A stretch of 64,000 nucleotides of DNA from Nematostella vectensis (lineage: Eukaryota > Cnidaria > Anthozoa > Actiniaria > Edwardsiidae). Position 1 is the stretch's first letter; every line of letters begins with the position of its first letter. The position numbers and the translations under genes are program-made. Of the stretch, positions 38,001 through 53,000 are shown one piece after another. The stretch lies in the NCBI RefSeq assembly GCF_932526225.1, contig NC_064043.1, positions 16,492,085 to 16,556,084 of the forward strand. The letters run 5' to 3'. Below the pieces are notes generated by a model. That model searched no databases and had not been told where the DNA came from. It worked only from the letters and a program-made list of their open reading frames with translations.

Positions 38001-41000
38001 CTAGTGAGTGCATGAGGACTTGTGCCCTAATGAACGCATAAGGACTTGTACCCTAATAAGTGCATGAGGACTTGTACCTTAATGAGTGCATGAGGACTTG
38101 TACCCTAATGAGTGCATGAGGACTTGTACCCTAATGAGTGCATGAGGACTTGTGCCCTAATGAGTGCATGAGGACTTGTACCTTAATGAGTGTATGAGGA
38201 CTTGTACCCTAATGGACGCATGAGGACTTGTACCCTAATGAACGCATGAGGACATGTACCCTAATGAGTGCATGAGGACTTGTACCTTAATGAGTGCATG
38301 AGGACTTGTACCCTAATGAGTGCATGAGGACTTGTACCCTAATGAGTGCATGAGGACTTGTGCCCTAATGAGTGCATGAGGACTTGTACTCTAATGAGTG
38401 CATGAGGACTTGTACCCTAATGAGTGCATGAGGACTTGTGCCCTAATGAACGCATGAGGACTTGTACCCTAATAAGTGCATGAGGACTTGTACCTTAATG
38501 AGTGCATGAGGACTTGTACCTTAATTAGCACATGAGGACTTGTACCTTAATGAGCGCATGAGGACTTGTACCATAATGAGTGCATGAGGACTTGTACCCT
38601 AATGAGTGAATGAGGACTTGTACCCTAATGAGTGCATGAGGACTTGTACCTTAATGAGTGTATGAGGACTTGTACCCTAATGGACGCATGAGGACTTGTA
38701 CCCTAATGAGTGCATGAGGACTTGTACCCTAATGAGTGCATGAGGACTTGTGCCCTAATGAGTGAATGAGGACTTGTATTCTAATGAGTGAATGAGGAAT
38801 TGTACCTTAATGAGTGCATGAGGACTTGTACCCTAATGAGTGCATGAGGACTTGTACCTTAATGAGTGCATGAGGACTTGTACCCTAATAAGTGAATGAA
38901 GACTTGTACCTTAATGAGGGCATGAGGACTTGTACCCTAGTGAGTGCATGAGGACTTTTGCCCTAATGAACGCATGAGGACTTGTACCCTAATGAGTGCA
39001 TGAGGACTTGTACCCTAATGAGTGCATGAGGACTTGTACCTTAATGAGTGCATGAGGACTTGTACCCTAATGAGTGAATGAGGACTTGTACCTTAATGAG
39101 TGAACAAGGACTTGTACCTTAATGAGTGTATGAGGACTTGTACCCTAGTGAGTGCATGAGGACTTGTGCCCTAATGAACGCATGAGAACTTGTATCCTAA
39201 TGAGTGCATGAGGACTTGTACCTTAATGAGTGCATGAGGACTTGTGCCCTAATGAGTACATGAGGACTTGTACCTTAATGAGTGCATGAGGACTTGTACC
39301 TCAACGAGCGCATGAGGACTTGTACCTTAATGAGTGCATGAGGACTTGTACCCTAATGAGTGCATGAGGACTTGTACCCTAATGAGTGAATGAGGACTTG
39401 TACCCTAATGAGTGCATGAGGACTTGTGCCCTAATGAACGCATGAGGACTTGTGCCCTAATGAGTACATGAGGACTTGTACCTTAATGAGTGCATGAGGA
39501 CTTGTACCTTAATGAGCGCATGAGGACTTGTACCCTAATGAGTGCATGAGGACTTGTACCCTAATGAGTGCATGAGGACTTGTACCCTAATGAGTGAATG
39601 AGGACTTGTACCCTAATGAGTGCATGAGGACTTGTGCCCTAATGAACGCATGAGGACTTGTACCCTAATGAGTCCATGAGGACTTGTGCCCTAACGAACG
39701 CATGAGGACTTGTACCCTAATGAGTGAATGAGGACTTGTACCCTAATGAGCGCATGAGGACTTGTACCCTAATGAGTGAATGAGGACTTGTACCTTAATG
39801 GGTGCATGAGGACTTGTACCTTAATGAGTGAATGAGGATTTGTACCTTAATGATCGCATGAGGACTTGTACCCTAATGAGTGCATGAGGACTGGTACCTT
39901 AATGAGCGCATGAGGACTTGTACCTTAATGAGCGCATGAGGACTTGTACCCTAATGAGCGCATGAGGACTTGTACCCTAATGAGTGTATGAGGACTTGTA
40001 CCTTAATGAGTGCATGAGGACTTGTACCCTAGTGAGTGCATGAGGACTTGTACCCTAATGAGTGCATGAGGATTTGTACCTTAATGAGCGCATGAGGACT
40101 TGTACCCTAATGAGTGCATGAGGACTTGTACCTTAATGAGTGCATGAGGACTTGTACCCTAATGAGCGCATGAGGACTTGTACCCTAATGAGTGAATGAG
40201 GACTTGTACCTTAATGAGTGAATGAGGACTTGTACCTTAATGAGCGCATGAGGACTTGTACCCTAATGAGTGCATGAGGACTTGTACCCTAATGAGTGCA
40301 TGAGGACTTGTACCCTAATGAGTGCATGAGGACTTGTACCCTAATGAACGTATGAGGATTTGCACCCTAATGAGTGAATAAGGACTTGTGCCCTAATGAA
40401 CGCATGAGGAGTGGACCCTAATGAGTGCATGAGGACTTGTGCCCTAATGAGTGCATGAGGACTTGTACTCTAATGAGCGCATGAGGACTTGTACCCTAAT
40501 GAGTGAATGAGGACTTGTACCTTAATGAGTGCATGAGGACTTGTACCTTAATGAGTGAATGAGGACTTGTACCCTAATGAACGCATGAGGACTTGTACCC
40601 TAATGAGTGCATGAGGACTTGTGCCCTAATGAGTGCATAAGGAATTGTATTTTAATGAGTGCATGAGGACTTGTACCTTAATGAGTGCATGAGGACTTGT
40701 ACCCTAATGAGTGAATGAGGACTTGTACCTTAATGAGTGAATGAGGACTTGTACCCTAATGAGTGAATGAGGACTTGTACCCTAATGAGTGAATGAGGAC
40801 TTGTGCCCTAATGAGTGAATGAGGACTTGTACCCTAATGAGTGCATGAGGACTTGTACCCTAATGAGTGCATGAGGACTTGTACCCTAATGAGTGCATGA
40901 GGACTTGTACCCTAATGAGTGCATGAGGACTTGTACCCTAATGAGTGCATGAGGGCTTGTACCTGTTTTCGTCTCTTGTGTAACATCACATCTAGACATT

Positions 41001-44000
41001 TAAGAGCAATCTCAACGTCATCATTACTGGCACCTAATACAGCGGATACAAAAACAGCATAGCTGAGGAAGGCGAAAAGTAATAACACTAAACATAGTTT
41101 GGAGACCAAAAGCGCTGAAGAAATGCGATGCATATTTAACCAAGTATAGAATAATTCTTTAAATCTATTTGGTTGTGTTGATAAAATTCTTTGTTTTCGA
41201 GTACTTTTCTTGTAATCAAACAAACATTTGCATCAATTGCTTTAAATATATCAAACAATTTGTTCTTTTTCTAGGGGCTTCAAATTATGGCATGCCCTCA
41301 AGGGCATGTCAGGTTGTCAAGGCTGCGTCAATGGGTGCATGGCATGGTTGTCAAGGCCATGTGTCAATGGGTGCATGGCATGTTTGTCAAGGCCGTGTGT
41401 CAAGGGTGCATGGCATGGTTGTCAAGGCCATGTGTCAATGGGTGCATGGCATGGTTGTCAAGGCCATGTGTCAATGGGTGCATGGCATGGTTGTCAAGGC
41501 CGTGTGTCAATGGGTGCATGGCATGGTTGTCAAGGCCGTGTGTCAAGGGTGCATGGCATGGTTGTCAAGGCCATGTGTCAATGGGTGCATGGCATGGTTG
41601 TCAAGGCCGTGTGTCAATGGGTGCATGGCATGGTTGTCAAGGCCATGTGTCAATGGGTGCATGGCATGTTTGTCAAGGACATGTGTCAATGGGTGCATGG
41701 CGTGGTTGTCAAGGCCGTGTGTCAATGGGTGCATGGCATGGTTGTCAAGGCCGTGTGTCAAGGGTGCATGGCATGGTTGTCAAGGCCGTGTGTCAATGGG
41801 TGCATGGCATGGTTGTCAAGGCCGTGTGTCAATGGGTGCATGGCATGGTTGTCAAGGCCGTGTGTCAATGGGTGCATGGCATGGTTGTCAAGGCCGTGTG
41901 TCAAGGGTGCATGGCATGGTTGTCAAGGCCATGTGTCAATGGGTGCATGGCATGGTTGTCAAGGCCGTGTGTCAAGGGTGCATGGCATGGTTGTCAAGGG
42001 TGCATGGCATGGTTGTCAAGGCCGTGTCAATGGGTGCATGGCATGGTTGTCAAGGCCGTGTGTCAATGGGTGCATGGCATGGTTGTCAAGGGTGCATGGC
42101 ATGGTTGTCAAGGCCGTGACGGGTTTTACCAGAATGAAGAAGAAGCAGGTTATGATATAATGTACAGTAGAAGCTCCGAGGGTCGATGTTGAGCGCCTCT
42201 CCTGCAAAAGGTTTAATGAAATATCTGAGCAGCATGTACTAAAACAACTCGAGAATTATGGAGACCAAGGGTCCATTGTAAAGACCAAATTCAACGTGAA
42301 TGTAGTATTTTGGTAAAGAAAACCCCCATCCCTTAGAGGGGATGGAATCCATTAGAGGGGATTGAGAGTGAATTAATGAGTTATCAGACCCGGGTCATGC
42401 ATTTAATGAGGTGCTGATTTGCTAGGCAACGGGTCGATGCTTTCACCTAATAACAATGGTGAGAAAAAATTTGAGTCAAATAACTCCTCAGAAATATTAG
42501 ATAGATATGTAAAAACAGATATGTTTATTGAAAACCTTTGGCAGTTCATTTACAATAAACTGAATAAGAGGTATCGGTCAGAAACACATTCTACTAACAA
42601 GTTACGCATTACATATAAAATTTTAAAAATATAGAAGTACAAAAATCGCTTAGTCTGTTTGTGCGCGGCCTTTGAGTAAAAGCATTGGTACTCCCTGACC
42701 TGAGAGAATACCCATGATGGTGGATACCATGCACGCTTAGCACGGACGGGCTCTGACTCGTGCACGGACAGAAAAAACTTGTGACACGCCTAGATAATCA
42801 ATATGAATTTTCCAAGTTAAGTCTTGGCTGATGTGAACATCAAGATCTTAAAGCTCTCGACGCGCTTTATAAGTGATCCCATGAGAAAAAGGCTATTGCA
42901 GGGGGTGGGCGATACTGTAAACATTTAATTACCATTTCCCTGCATTTATTTAGATTTAGGCGCATCCCACTGGTAGTAGCAAAGTAGTAGATATCATTTG
43001 TTACACACGAAAGATAACTTACAGAACACCTAGGGATGACTTCGCGGTAAGGCCAGTCACTCGCAAGACGACTGACTAGAATGGCAAACAACAACAGGCC
43101 GAGTTTGGTGCCCTGCAGAATTCACCCGTTGGGAAACCAGTTGTAGACAATATGCCATTGATTTTAACACGTTGAGGCCTTGCCGTGAGAAAGGACGCGA
43201 TCCAGCGTATAAGATATTCATTAGCACCCAAGATCTTAAGCTCTTCAATAAATACATTGTGGTCTACAAGGTCAAAGCCCTTAGAAAAATCAGCAAGGAA
43301 AATACGCACGTAATTTTTGCCTCTATCGAGAGATTTTAAGTGTGAAAAAAATTAATGCGTGGACAGTGGATTTACCATTGACCGAGAATTGTTTATGATC
43401 TAATTAAAATTCTACCTGGCTAAGCAAAGAGTCCAGTGAAAGAACTTTAAGGACTTTTGCAAGTGGTGACGTCAGGATTATCGGTCTTGAGTCATCCTCC
43501 ACTGCCTAGATGTTTCGAAGCGCAAATTGAAAAGCAACGAATTATGTTGCCACCCCAAGAAAGAATCATACAAGAGAAGTGAATTGCTCGAGCTCAGATT
43601 AGCTGGTGATTCCATTTCAAGGGTAAAATCTATATTCTTATAGATTTGCCTGGGGCAGTCGGCACATTTTCCACCCATAAGCCCTTTTCTTTGCAGCCAC
43701 TGTCTTGGCTGATCACTAACCCTTTGTTTTATGGTTTCTCTATTTGTTTTATCAGAAAAAAAGACAAAAACAAATTGCTTGTAGCATTATATTATTAAAC
43801 AAAATAATTTAATTGAAGGTCTGATGACAATAACAGGGGATGTGCAGTCATAGATATTTTGAAAAAAGCATATCTAAAAAAGACTGATTTTTGGTGGTTG
43901 AGTGGACACAACCCCTGTGCCCACCCCTAGCTGTATGTCTGTGCATACCCAGTAAGCGATTTGGTAAACATTAAAATAACTATTGAAATTATTACTGTAC

Positions 44001-47000
44001 ATGTGTTAAAATATAGTGTACTATACAGTATTAAAGATCTCTGCTTCTCGCTTACAAAACAGTAGCGGATCTAGGGGGAGGGTTTAGGGGGTTTAAACCC
44101 TCCTTTGGGCTGCCAGAAAGCCATATGTAACAAAAAAATTACCCCCTCCCCCTTTGTCACTGAGCCAAATCACACTTTTAGCAGAAAGCTAGATCCGCCC
44201 CTGCAAAAGATTTTGTACATAAGTACACTGCAGTATTCAAATGAGCCCTCTGATTTCTGAAAAAGATACACGAAGTGTCTCCTCCAATGGCTGTGTTTGT
44301 CTTGGTTTAAAATGTAGCAAAACATTTTTGTCTTATTTCTGGATTTCTCGACACACAAAGGAGACAGAGATGGGAAAAAATACTGGAGATTTATTGAAAA
44401 CTCTAAGTAAATCAAAACGATTACAATAATTGCATTTATAGTAGTTCTAGACTGGACATAGCTGTGGAAAAAATAAACCAAAATATAAAATACTGCAAAC
44501 CAGGCATTGAATTGAAAAACTATGTATGATATGTATGGGGTAGGCAAATGAGATTATTCAGAGTGATTTTACATTTCTCTATATGAATTCGTCTTATCAA
44601 ATAGCACAGAGATCTACTAATGCTTATTGTACCCACAATTTTAGGAATTTAGATGGCTTGTCTGTCCTTTATAAAAGGTTTTTTCGCTCAAATGTATTTG
44701 TAAACAAAGCCTTACAACAGGTGATAGGGTTTGGGCTATTTGAGGAGCTAGTTGTTCCACTGGAAGCCCAAATTGATTGAGCTCGCTTTTCTAATGGCTT
44801 CTGGCAGCTAAATTAGTGAATTACAATTTTAAAGTAATGTATTCTGCCAATTTTTGGACGCTTTGTTAGAATTTTTGGGCAATAAAAAGGGTTGACTGGG
44901 ATACCTGAGATCTGCAATTTGTTTGGGCCCTGTATTGTGACATGTATGACAAAGATTTTACTGTCCACCACCTTTGGATAATTTTAATTTTTGTTTTAAA
45001 GTGTAAATGCCATATCACAACACTGATCGGGGCAAAAAAGGTAAGAAGCACCATCTCTTGAGCTCTTGCTCCATGGGGTTGATCGACCTATCTTTAACAG
45101 TGTAAAAATCTTACAAATACTATCCCCACAGCAGATTTACCATTGATATAAAATTTAGAAAATCTGAGAATGCGTTTGAAAAATTTTATTTTTTTAATAT
45201 TTCTTTGGTTCACTGCCCTTAATGTGCTATCACTTAGGGGTAAATTTAGTTAAACAACCAAAGTGAGCTATATTGTATTAAGAATATAATTGAGATGAAA
45301 TGTATTATTTCATTTATGTAAGTGCAAAATAACAATATCTATTTATGCTACTTATTTTTAAACAAACATATTTTAAAGTCAAATGAGAGGGCTATAGAAT
45401 ATCCAGACTTGAAATTATATAATACATAATATATATACATAATTTTCATAGTTTTAAATCTCACACTACACATGACTAATCAAAGTTTTAAATCTCACAC
45501 TACACAAGACTACTGACATGTTTACATCTAAAAAGATACCAAAACCAAAGCAGCAGGCTTTAAGCTTTTCTAGTTTAGTTAGTTAAGTAAGTTTTTTTAT
45601 GCCTATTGAAGGAAACTGCTTGATATTGTCGGCACGTGTCTCAATTTACACAAATCCTCTACTTGTTTGAAATCTACATGATAAAAACATCATGACATTC
45701 AATGAGAGATATCAATATATTTGATAGTAAGAAAACAAAAAGTGTCTTATGAGTAGCTGGTAGCCAATTGTCGCGATGTAAGGCAGTCACTTCTTTGGGA
45801 TTAATTTATAGCGATTTATAGGAGACGATTTATACATATAAATAGTTTCAAACTTTTTCCACATCAAAATAGATTAAACAATAAAGGCAAATACCCCGAG
45901 TCCATTCATAAGTGTCCAGAGCACATTTAATTACGTCTTGAAGTAAACTGTATGTGTCTAAAGCAGGCAGTAGATAAGCTTAATTAATTCTAATCTCAAG
46001 CCTCAAGTGTCTCGGGTCTCTTCGTCAGGTCGCAAATCGAAACACGAGTAAATACAGCAAAATCAATCCAGCTTGAGATGATTTTGCACAATTACTTGGT
46101 AGATATTGAGACTACGGTAATAGCAGAGCCAGCGTGGCCGTAGGCCTTGCGCGGAGTTCCATAGGTATAGAATTATGGTATAGCTATGCGACTTGGTTTT
46201 GTGGTCATCGTGCGGGTACCCTGTGGTGTCACTCGCCAGCCAGCCAGCCAGTCGCGCAACTCCCAGGCCCCACTCGGTCCCGAAATGGCGACTAAAAACA
46301 AGCACGGAGCAAGGGAAAAAGTTCTTGTCGATTATGCGATTATTTTTGCCTCAAATTTTGTGACTTAAGGATATAGTCAACTAGAGGAGATATACTAACA
46401 TTCATTCACGCCAAGATTTATGTGAGAATATGTCTGGTTTTATCTAGTAAATTTAAGTAAGTAACAGTTCACATTGAAAGGCCAACACAACCACAAGAAA
46501 GCGACAAAAAAAACAATGCAAGGTGAGTTTCGGACGACGATTTGTATTGCCTATTGAGGATATGACAGTTATTGGGCTTATTGTTGTCCTTTTTGTTTGC
46601 TTTGAGAATGCAAGTACTTAACTTAGTAATCAAATTATCTGAGCATAACACCTTTTGTTTTGACATTCTTCGTTCCATCTATATTCTTGATTGTGTTGAG
46701 ATATTTTATAAAGGCTGACCAATATCGTGTTGCATTTGTCACATATTGCGAAAAAAGATACATATCCTTAGAAGATACAGCAACTTTTTCAACTTACAAG
46801 ATAAGTTTTCCTTACCGAGGATAAAAAAAAAATTCAACCCCTGTTGTCAATATGTATTGTTGTTATTGTCTGCATCTTTTATCTCATGTGTTTATTTTTT
46901 TTAAATAGTTGTGGAAAATTAGTTAGATTATAAATGGCTTGATGAAAATATTGTTTAGAAAGAAATAATAAATAATTGTTTTCACTCTTTTATGAAACAG

Positions 47001-50000
47001 GGACTACCTGAGGGCCAAGATGAATGCTAAAGACTGGAAGACATGAGAATTGAAAACCATGTCCTAAATATATCTCTTTAGAGGCCTGTGGTGGTGAAAG
47101 AGTTAAGATAATGGGAAAGGGGAAATTTTAATTAATTTAAGTTACTTTATTTCTCCTCTACCGGCTATTTTTTAGTTAATTGATATTCTTTGCTGTTTCC
47201 TCTCTGCCCCAAACATAAATCAATGATCATAGATCAAAGGATTTGGTTTGAAATTAGAAGTTAGCATTTTAGCAATATCAGTGATGTCTCAGATATTTTT
47301 TTTTTTTTGGGGGGGGGGGGTTGCTTCCAAAATCAATGTTTTTTCTCCATTGTATTCATTTTGGAGTAGGCCACCAACAACACGGCAACTTTATGGTAAA
47401 GGGTGGGTTTACCAATATGTAATGCATGAAAGGAGATATATTTGTGGATTTCAGTTTGCAGACTTTTTTCTGAATATTCAGTCCAATGAAGGAGACAATC
47501 CCCACTAAATCGATACATAAAAATTACAGTATGGCATCTAAACAGTCTAAATATATTACTTGAAAACTTTGAAATGCTGTTACATCCATGACATTCTGCA
47601 CAAGGGCAAAGCTTGTCGGAGTATCGTTAATTAGTTAATTAGAGTATTTAATTAAAATATATTCTCATAATGGAACTTCTATGATGGAACATAAGAATTT
47701 ACCATTAGACTCTTGACAACTTTGACAGCCATATTCACACCAGGAATTGTTAACTTTGATGTACTGCATAATTGAAATTATCGAATAAGGCCTAGATCCA
47801 TATGGTTGGTCCGATGAATAAATCTCAGTAAAGAGCAGGATCCTAGACCCCTAGATACCCCAAAAATACCTCAATCAGTCAACACAAAAGGTGTTCAATG
47901 ATGGCTCCGCTTTTAGGCAGTGCCTAAATCTATATATTATGAGCAGTAACAAAATCGTGAATCTGGCCTTTAACTGCACAAATAACATGGATCTGAGAGC
48001 TGAAATCTCAAAATCAAAGATGGCGGCCATGACACAGTTTTAAATTATGCAGAAGGTATCGACAATGGCGCAAAGCTTTTGGGGTTGCATTTTATGACTG
48101 GGCTACCACAGGTATTCAAGTAACTATTCCATAAGCTAAATAAAGAAATGACGCCTCTATAATCATTCCCCTCGAAGTCAGGAGATTTTGGAGCCAAAAG
48201 ACCGCAATACCGAGCTACAACCACAGGGAGCCCACTCAACTCAGCGCATTGTTTATTTGGCATATGTGCTTTGAACTTCGTTTGAGAATAATATATAGAT
48301 TTAGGCACTGCCTAAAAGCGGAGCCAGCAATTTTTTTCCACTCTTAACTGGGTGTATGACCTCATCCCCACTTACCTACCAACGAAGACCAAACTTCAGC
48401 GAGGGACACACACAGGGACATAACAACAGGATTCTACAATTTGATTTTGATCAGGTATTTGACCTTCCAACCCTATCTTAAATGCATAAAAATACATGGC
48501 TTATAACTTTTACTTTTCGACCTTTTCCTATTTTAATAAAATTATATCCTCCCAATCCCCTAGAGAATACTCAGAACAATGACGCTATTAGTAGTTTTTA
48601 TTGACAGTACTCAGGATACTATTTGCATAAAGAGGGATCTGAGCTCTTATGTAGACAACTTATGATAGACAACTGATACAAAAATATATTTCTAATTTGC
48701 CATATACACCTATTTCAATTAAGGATGACTCTTAGAAAATGGAAAATGATGAATGCCTAGAGCACCACTGGTTAGGGAAAACAAGTCTTGTATCTTGATA
48801 ACATTCAGTGAGGCTAAATTAAGTTTGTAGCTAGGCCCATGTAATGAATGAACGCATTTTTAATACAAGAAGACATAATCATCAGCCAAACTTTGTTCTA
48901 TTTTCCATTTTCTTATATAATGAGTCTGGTTACACTTTAGTCCTTGCTTTATTCACCTAAATTCACCTGAAAAAAAAGGAATAGCTAGTCATTTCATAGC
49001 TATACCATGTCATTTCTTTAGCATGTACCTAGGCAAGCACTTTTTATCTTATAAAACAGCTTGGTATAAAAGACACAGAAAACAAAAACAAATTAATTTG
49101 TATCAAACGAAAACAGACAAAGTAAATCTCAATATAGATTTTTTATAGAGAAAAGATAGAATTTTTTTTTAGAGCTCTTCAAAACTAGAGAGTACTTTTT
49201 AAATGTCTTTAAGTATACTTTGATTGCGAAAACATTCGCTTGCTACAGAAGGTAAATAGCCGGATATAGTTCTCAATCGATTATTACAAACAATACATCA
49301 TTTCTCCAAACCAACTGAGCATTTTAAGCCGTTAAACTACTCCTTTCCTAAGCAAAATAAGCCTTTATTTTTAGAAGGGAGACTTTTGAGAAGTCTTTCA
49401 CGATTCACGACATGCAAGCCAATAAACTTCCAGCAACCAATCAGCGTTCAAGGATTTGCTTTCTTAGCCAATCCAAACCACGGTGGAAGTGGGTGATTTG
49501 AATCAATGACAACTACAATGAAGCTACGGCCAGAAACGTCTTATTTTGGTGACAATTTTCAACTTAACTTTGAAGGGAAAAACAAGAAAAATATAATAAA
49601 TTAAACAGAAACTGCTCATTTAATTTATATATGTTCTATTTAATTATCTGATTATTGTGAATACAAAATATCCTTCGTGTTTGTGTTTTCTTGTTGCTGA
49701 TGATAAATTCTCTTGTTAAATAATATGATAACTTTACCTTTCTGCTTTGATTTTGCTTCGTGACATCTTTATGAGTATATTAGTGTAGAGCCTCTATAAG
49801 TCCTCCTTTTAGTTGCGGATTCACACACGGGTAGATTTTAATAGCGGAGCCAGCGCGGCCGCAGGCCGCGCGCGGAGCTCCATAGGTATAGAAATATGGT
49901 ATAACTATGCGACTTGGTTTTTGTGGTCATCGCTCGGGTACCCTGTGTGTCACAATCCAGTAAATCATGCAACTCCCATGCCCCACTCGGCCCAACTAGA

Positions 50001-53000
50001 AAGGAGTCATCGTCAAGTGACACGTCAATCACGATGACGTTAACTCAATCACCAAACTGGACATAACCGGTTTATAACCAGTCTAACTGGAAATAACATT
50101 TTTACCACCGCCCCCAAACTTCCGTACTTATGCTTTAAAGTTCTTTTATGAACAACGCAAACCCGCAAAACCGCAAAGCGAAACAAAAAATTGAATATTG
50201 AGAAGTTTTTTATTTCCACTGTGACCATGGACGACCTTTCACGTGGTGATAAAAGAGGTAAGTGCACAACTATTATAGTTTTATGTTTACATCCAGTAGG
50301 TATTATGTTAAAAAACAAACGGTTTTGAACTGAGTGCCTTTTTAAGGTTTGCTCAAAGGCAAAGAGAAAGGGCTCGTGAGCGATGAGGGCATCTAGACTC
50401 AGGGGAAAACAACAAAGGCAGCCCTCCACTACTACCGCTTTTGTCTATATTGTATCGATATTCTTTTGTAATTGTATCCATATTCTTATTTGTTTTCTTT
50501 CTTCTTCTTAGACTAAGGCTATCTTTCTATTGAGAGTAAGAGCAAATACCTCAAATAAAGCAAACTAGAATCAGTAATGCAGAATTAGTTTATTTGTCAT
50601 TTAGTTTATTTATCAAGCTAAGTATGCCAGATGTGGCATACTTAGCTTGGTTGTGTAAAATGCATAAAAAGCAAAAACTTTTAAGCCCAATTCTGTTGAG
50701 TTGAATTCTCGTTATGCATTATAATTGTGTGAAAACTTCGTGTTCAGTAATCAAAAGGCCTATCCGAAAGAGAAATATTATAGACGTGTTTGCTTTTGTC
50801 AACTTAAATATTTCAGAATATGATAGTTGTCTTATTTCTTGTCACCTCAAATATTGCATAAATATCATAGTTGGGTTTAGTTTTGGCACCCAAAATATAA
50901 TGCATAATTATATTTGTTGCATAAAATAATGCATAATTATGTTAGTTGTGTTTTTGTTACCTCAGATGTTTCTTAAATATTATAGTTGTGTTTTAGTTAA
51001 ATCTCGTATACATACATACATACATATTGTAGGTGGTGATCTGTCATATTTCTAAAAGTTTCAAAGTTTGATGTTACCCCTTTTATAGTTAAAATATAAA
51101 TTTTGCACAACAATTTTCAATTAAAGATACTGTACATGACAGGTGTACTATTTTGAAATCCAGGAGTACAAGCATAAAGTCCTATTAGCAGACTCTGCCA
51201 TAGCAGACTATATAATTTGCAGATACCAGATGAATGTGTAGATGCTACATACACTAATTGTAGACACACTGTAGGTTAGATTCTAAACTGTTTTACATTT
51301 GACTCATTGCTGATTATAAACATGGAGAAAGATATTCTAACACAAAGTAAGTTTGTATTTTTGAAATCCAAGCAGTTTGTCTTCCACATATATTGATTCA
51401 CATATTTAGGGGAGTGCTTTTGATGCCTCCTCTTAATATGGAAATTAATTAGTTACGTGGTAGACAAACTGTTGTCTCTTTATTAATACATGTTTTAACA
51501 TATATTATTTTATATAATACACCTATTTCAAATGAGGTTGCAATACCAATGTCACAAACTGCAGTGCTTCAAAGATATCAAATGAGCCAACAAATAAGCA
51601 TAGATCAAAGCCTACCCGGCATGTTTCTTTCTGTGTGTCTTTTGAATGAACCAATAAGTGTTACCACACATTGATCATCCAATGCAATACCTTGTTTGAA
51701 ATAGGTGTATAATATATATTTCAAAAATATCCTAACCCGTTATATTTTATTATTCTTGATCTAAATAACCAATAGGTTCTCATGACAATACAATATTTTA
51801 TTAGGTTGTGCATGATTTTTCATTGCCAAATTATCAATGATAAGACACTAGCATAATTTTATACATGAATACTTTTTGAATGAACCATTTTATTTTTTTA
51901 TGTCATTGCAATATTTATATTGTGGTGTGCACAATTTTTCATAGCCAGATTATAAAGGATAGGACACAAGCCTAACTTTAGAAATGAATAATTTTGAATA
52001 AACCATTTTAATTTCCTGTTTCAATACAATATTATTTCTATTATGGCTTGCACAATTTTTCACAACCAAATTATACTTGATAAGACACCAGCCTAAATAA
52101 ATGCTTTTAAATTAAAAGTCATGATTTCTTAATAATTCAGAATAACACCTTTTTTAACATCATGCATTTTTCCTACTTACGTGTATACACCATACTGCTG
52201 GATCTCAGCTTTGACTTTTTCATGTCAAATAATGGTGCATTTGTACAATGATAATAAAAACAAGCATTCTCTAAAAGGCACACATTTGTTAATAAAAGTA
52301 TTTATTGGCATTCTCGTGCTCAATTCAATTCATTCATCCATCATAATCCTGGGTAGTCTTCCTGGGGGAGTGAAGGGAGGTAAATATATCAGTTGTTATT
52401 GAATACAAAAGTTCATTTTAATTTGATACCCCTAAAGGATAGCAGTATCAGAATAACCATTAAACACCCCCTGAGGGATAGTAGTTGGGTGAAGTTTATA
52501 CCCTAAAAGATTATTATCTACACCCCATCTACTTTTTTGGAGAGTCAAACCCCAGGGGGTGGGGTCATGGCAGAAATTAGTAATGTACCCAAGACACCAG
52601 GATTTACTTGGAAATGGATATAAAATATAAAAACTACTCCAAAGCTAGTTTGCATCCCCTATATCCTTAAATTTGCTACAAGTATTGCTAAAAAAAGTGC
52701 ATCCATCGCTTTTAGGCAGTGCCTAAATCTATATATTATCGGTTTGAACGTAGGCTTCTAAACTTCTCAGTTTCGACAAACGCTTCCTCAAAGACTTGTT
52801 TGACCCTCGACAACAAACAGCCCATTTGAATCCGCATATATTCTTATTAAATACTATTTTCTAGCTGCCTTATTTCTGTGAACATGCGAACTTTGGAAGT
52901 GACAAGTTAAAAAACAACATGTAAAAGCGTAAGACCGAGTGGGCCTGAGAGTTGCATGACTTACTGAATTGTGACACACGTTTCATGACTTACTGAATTG

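Noticed and set aside
36212-40962. CRISPR-like regular array
   Set aside because: Units are direct tandem copies with no unique spacers, in a eukaryotic intron.
41169-42192. Three overlapping + frames of about 300 codons (HGMVVKA repeats)
   Set aside because: 36/33-bp minisatellite, open in all three frames at once.
44583-44780. 65-codon + strand frame (MNSSYQIAQRSTNAYC...)
   Set aside because: No recognised similarity, no splice or promoter context, and within range of chance in A+T-rich DNA.
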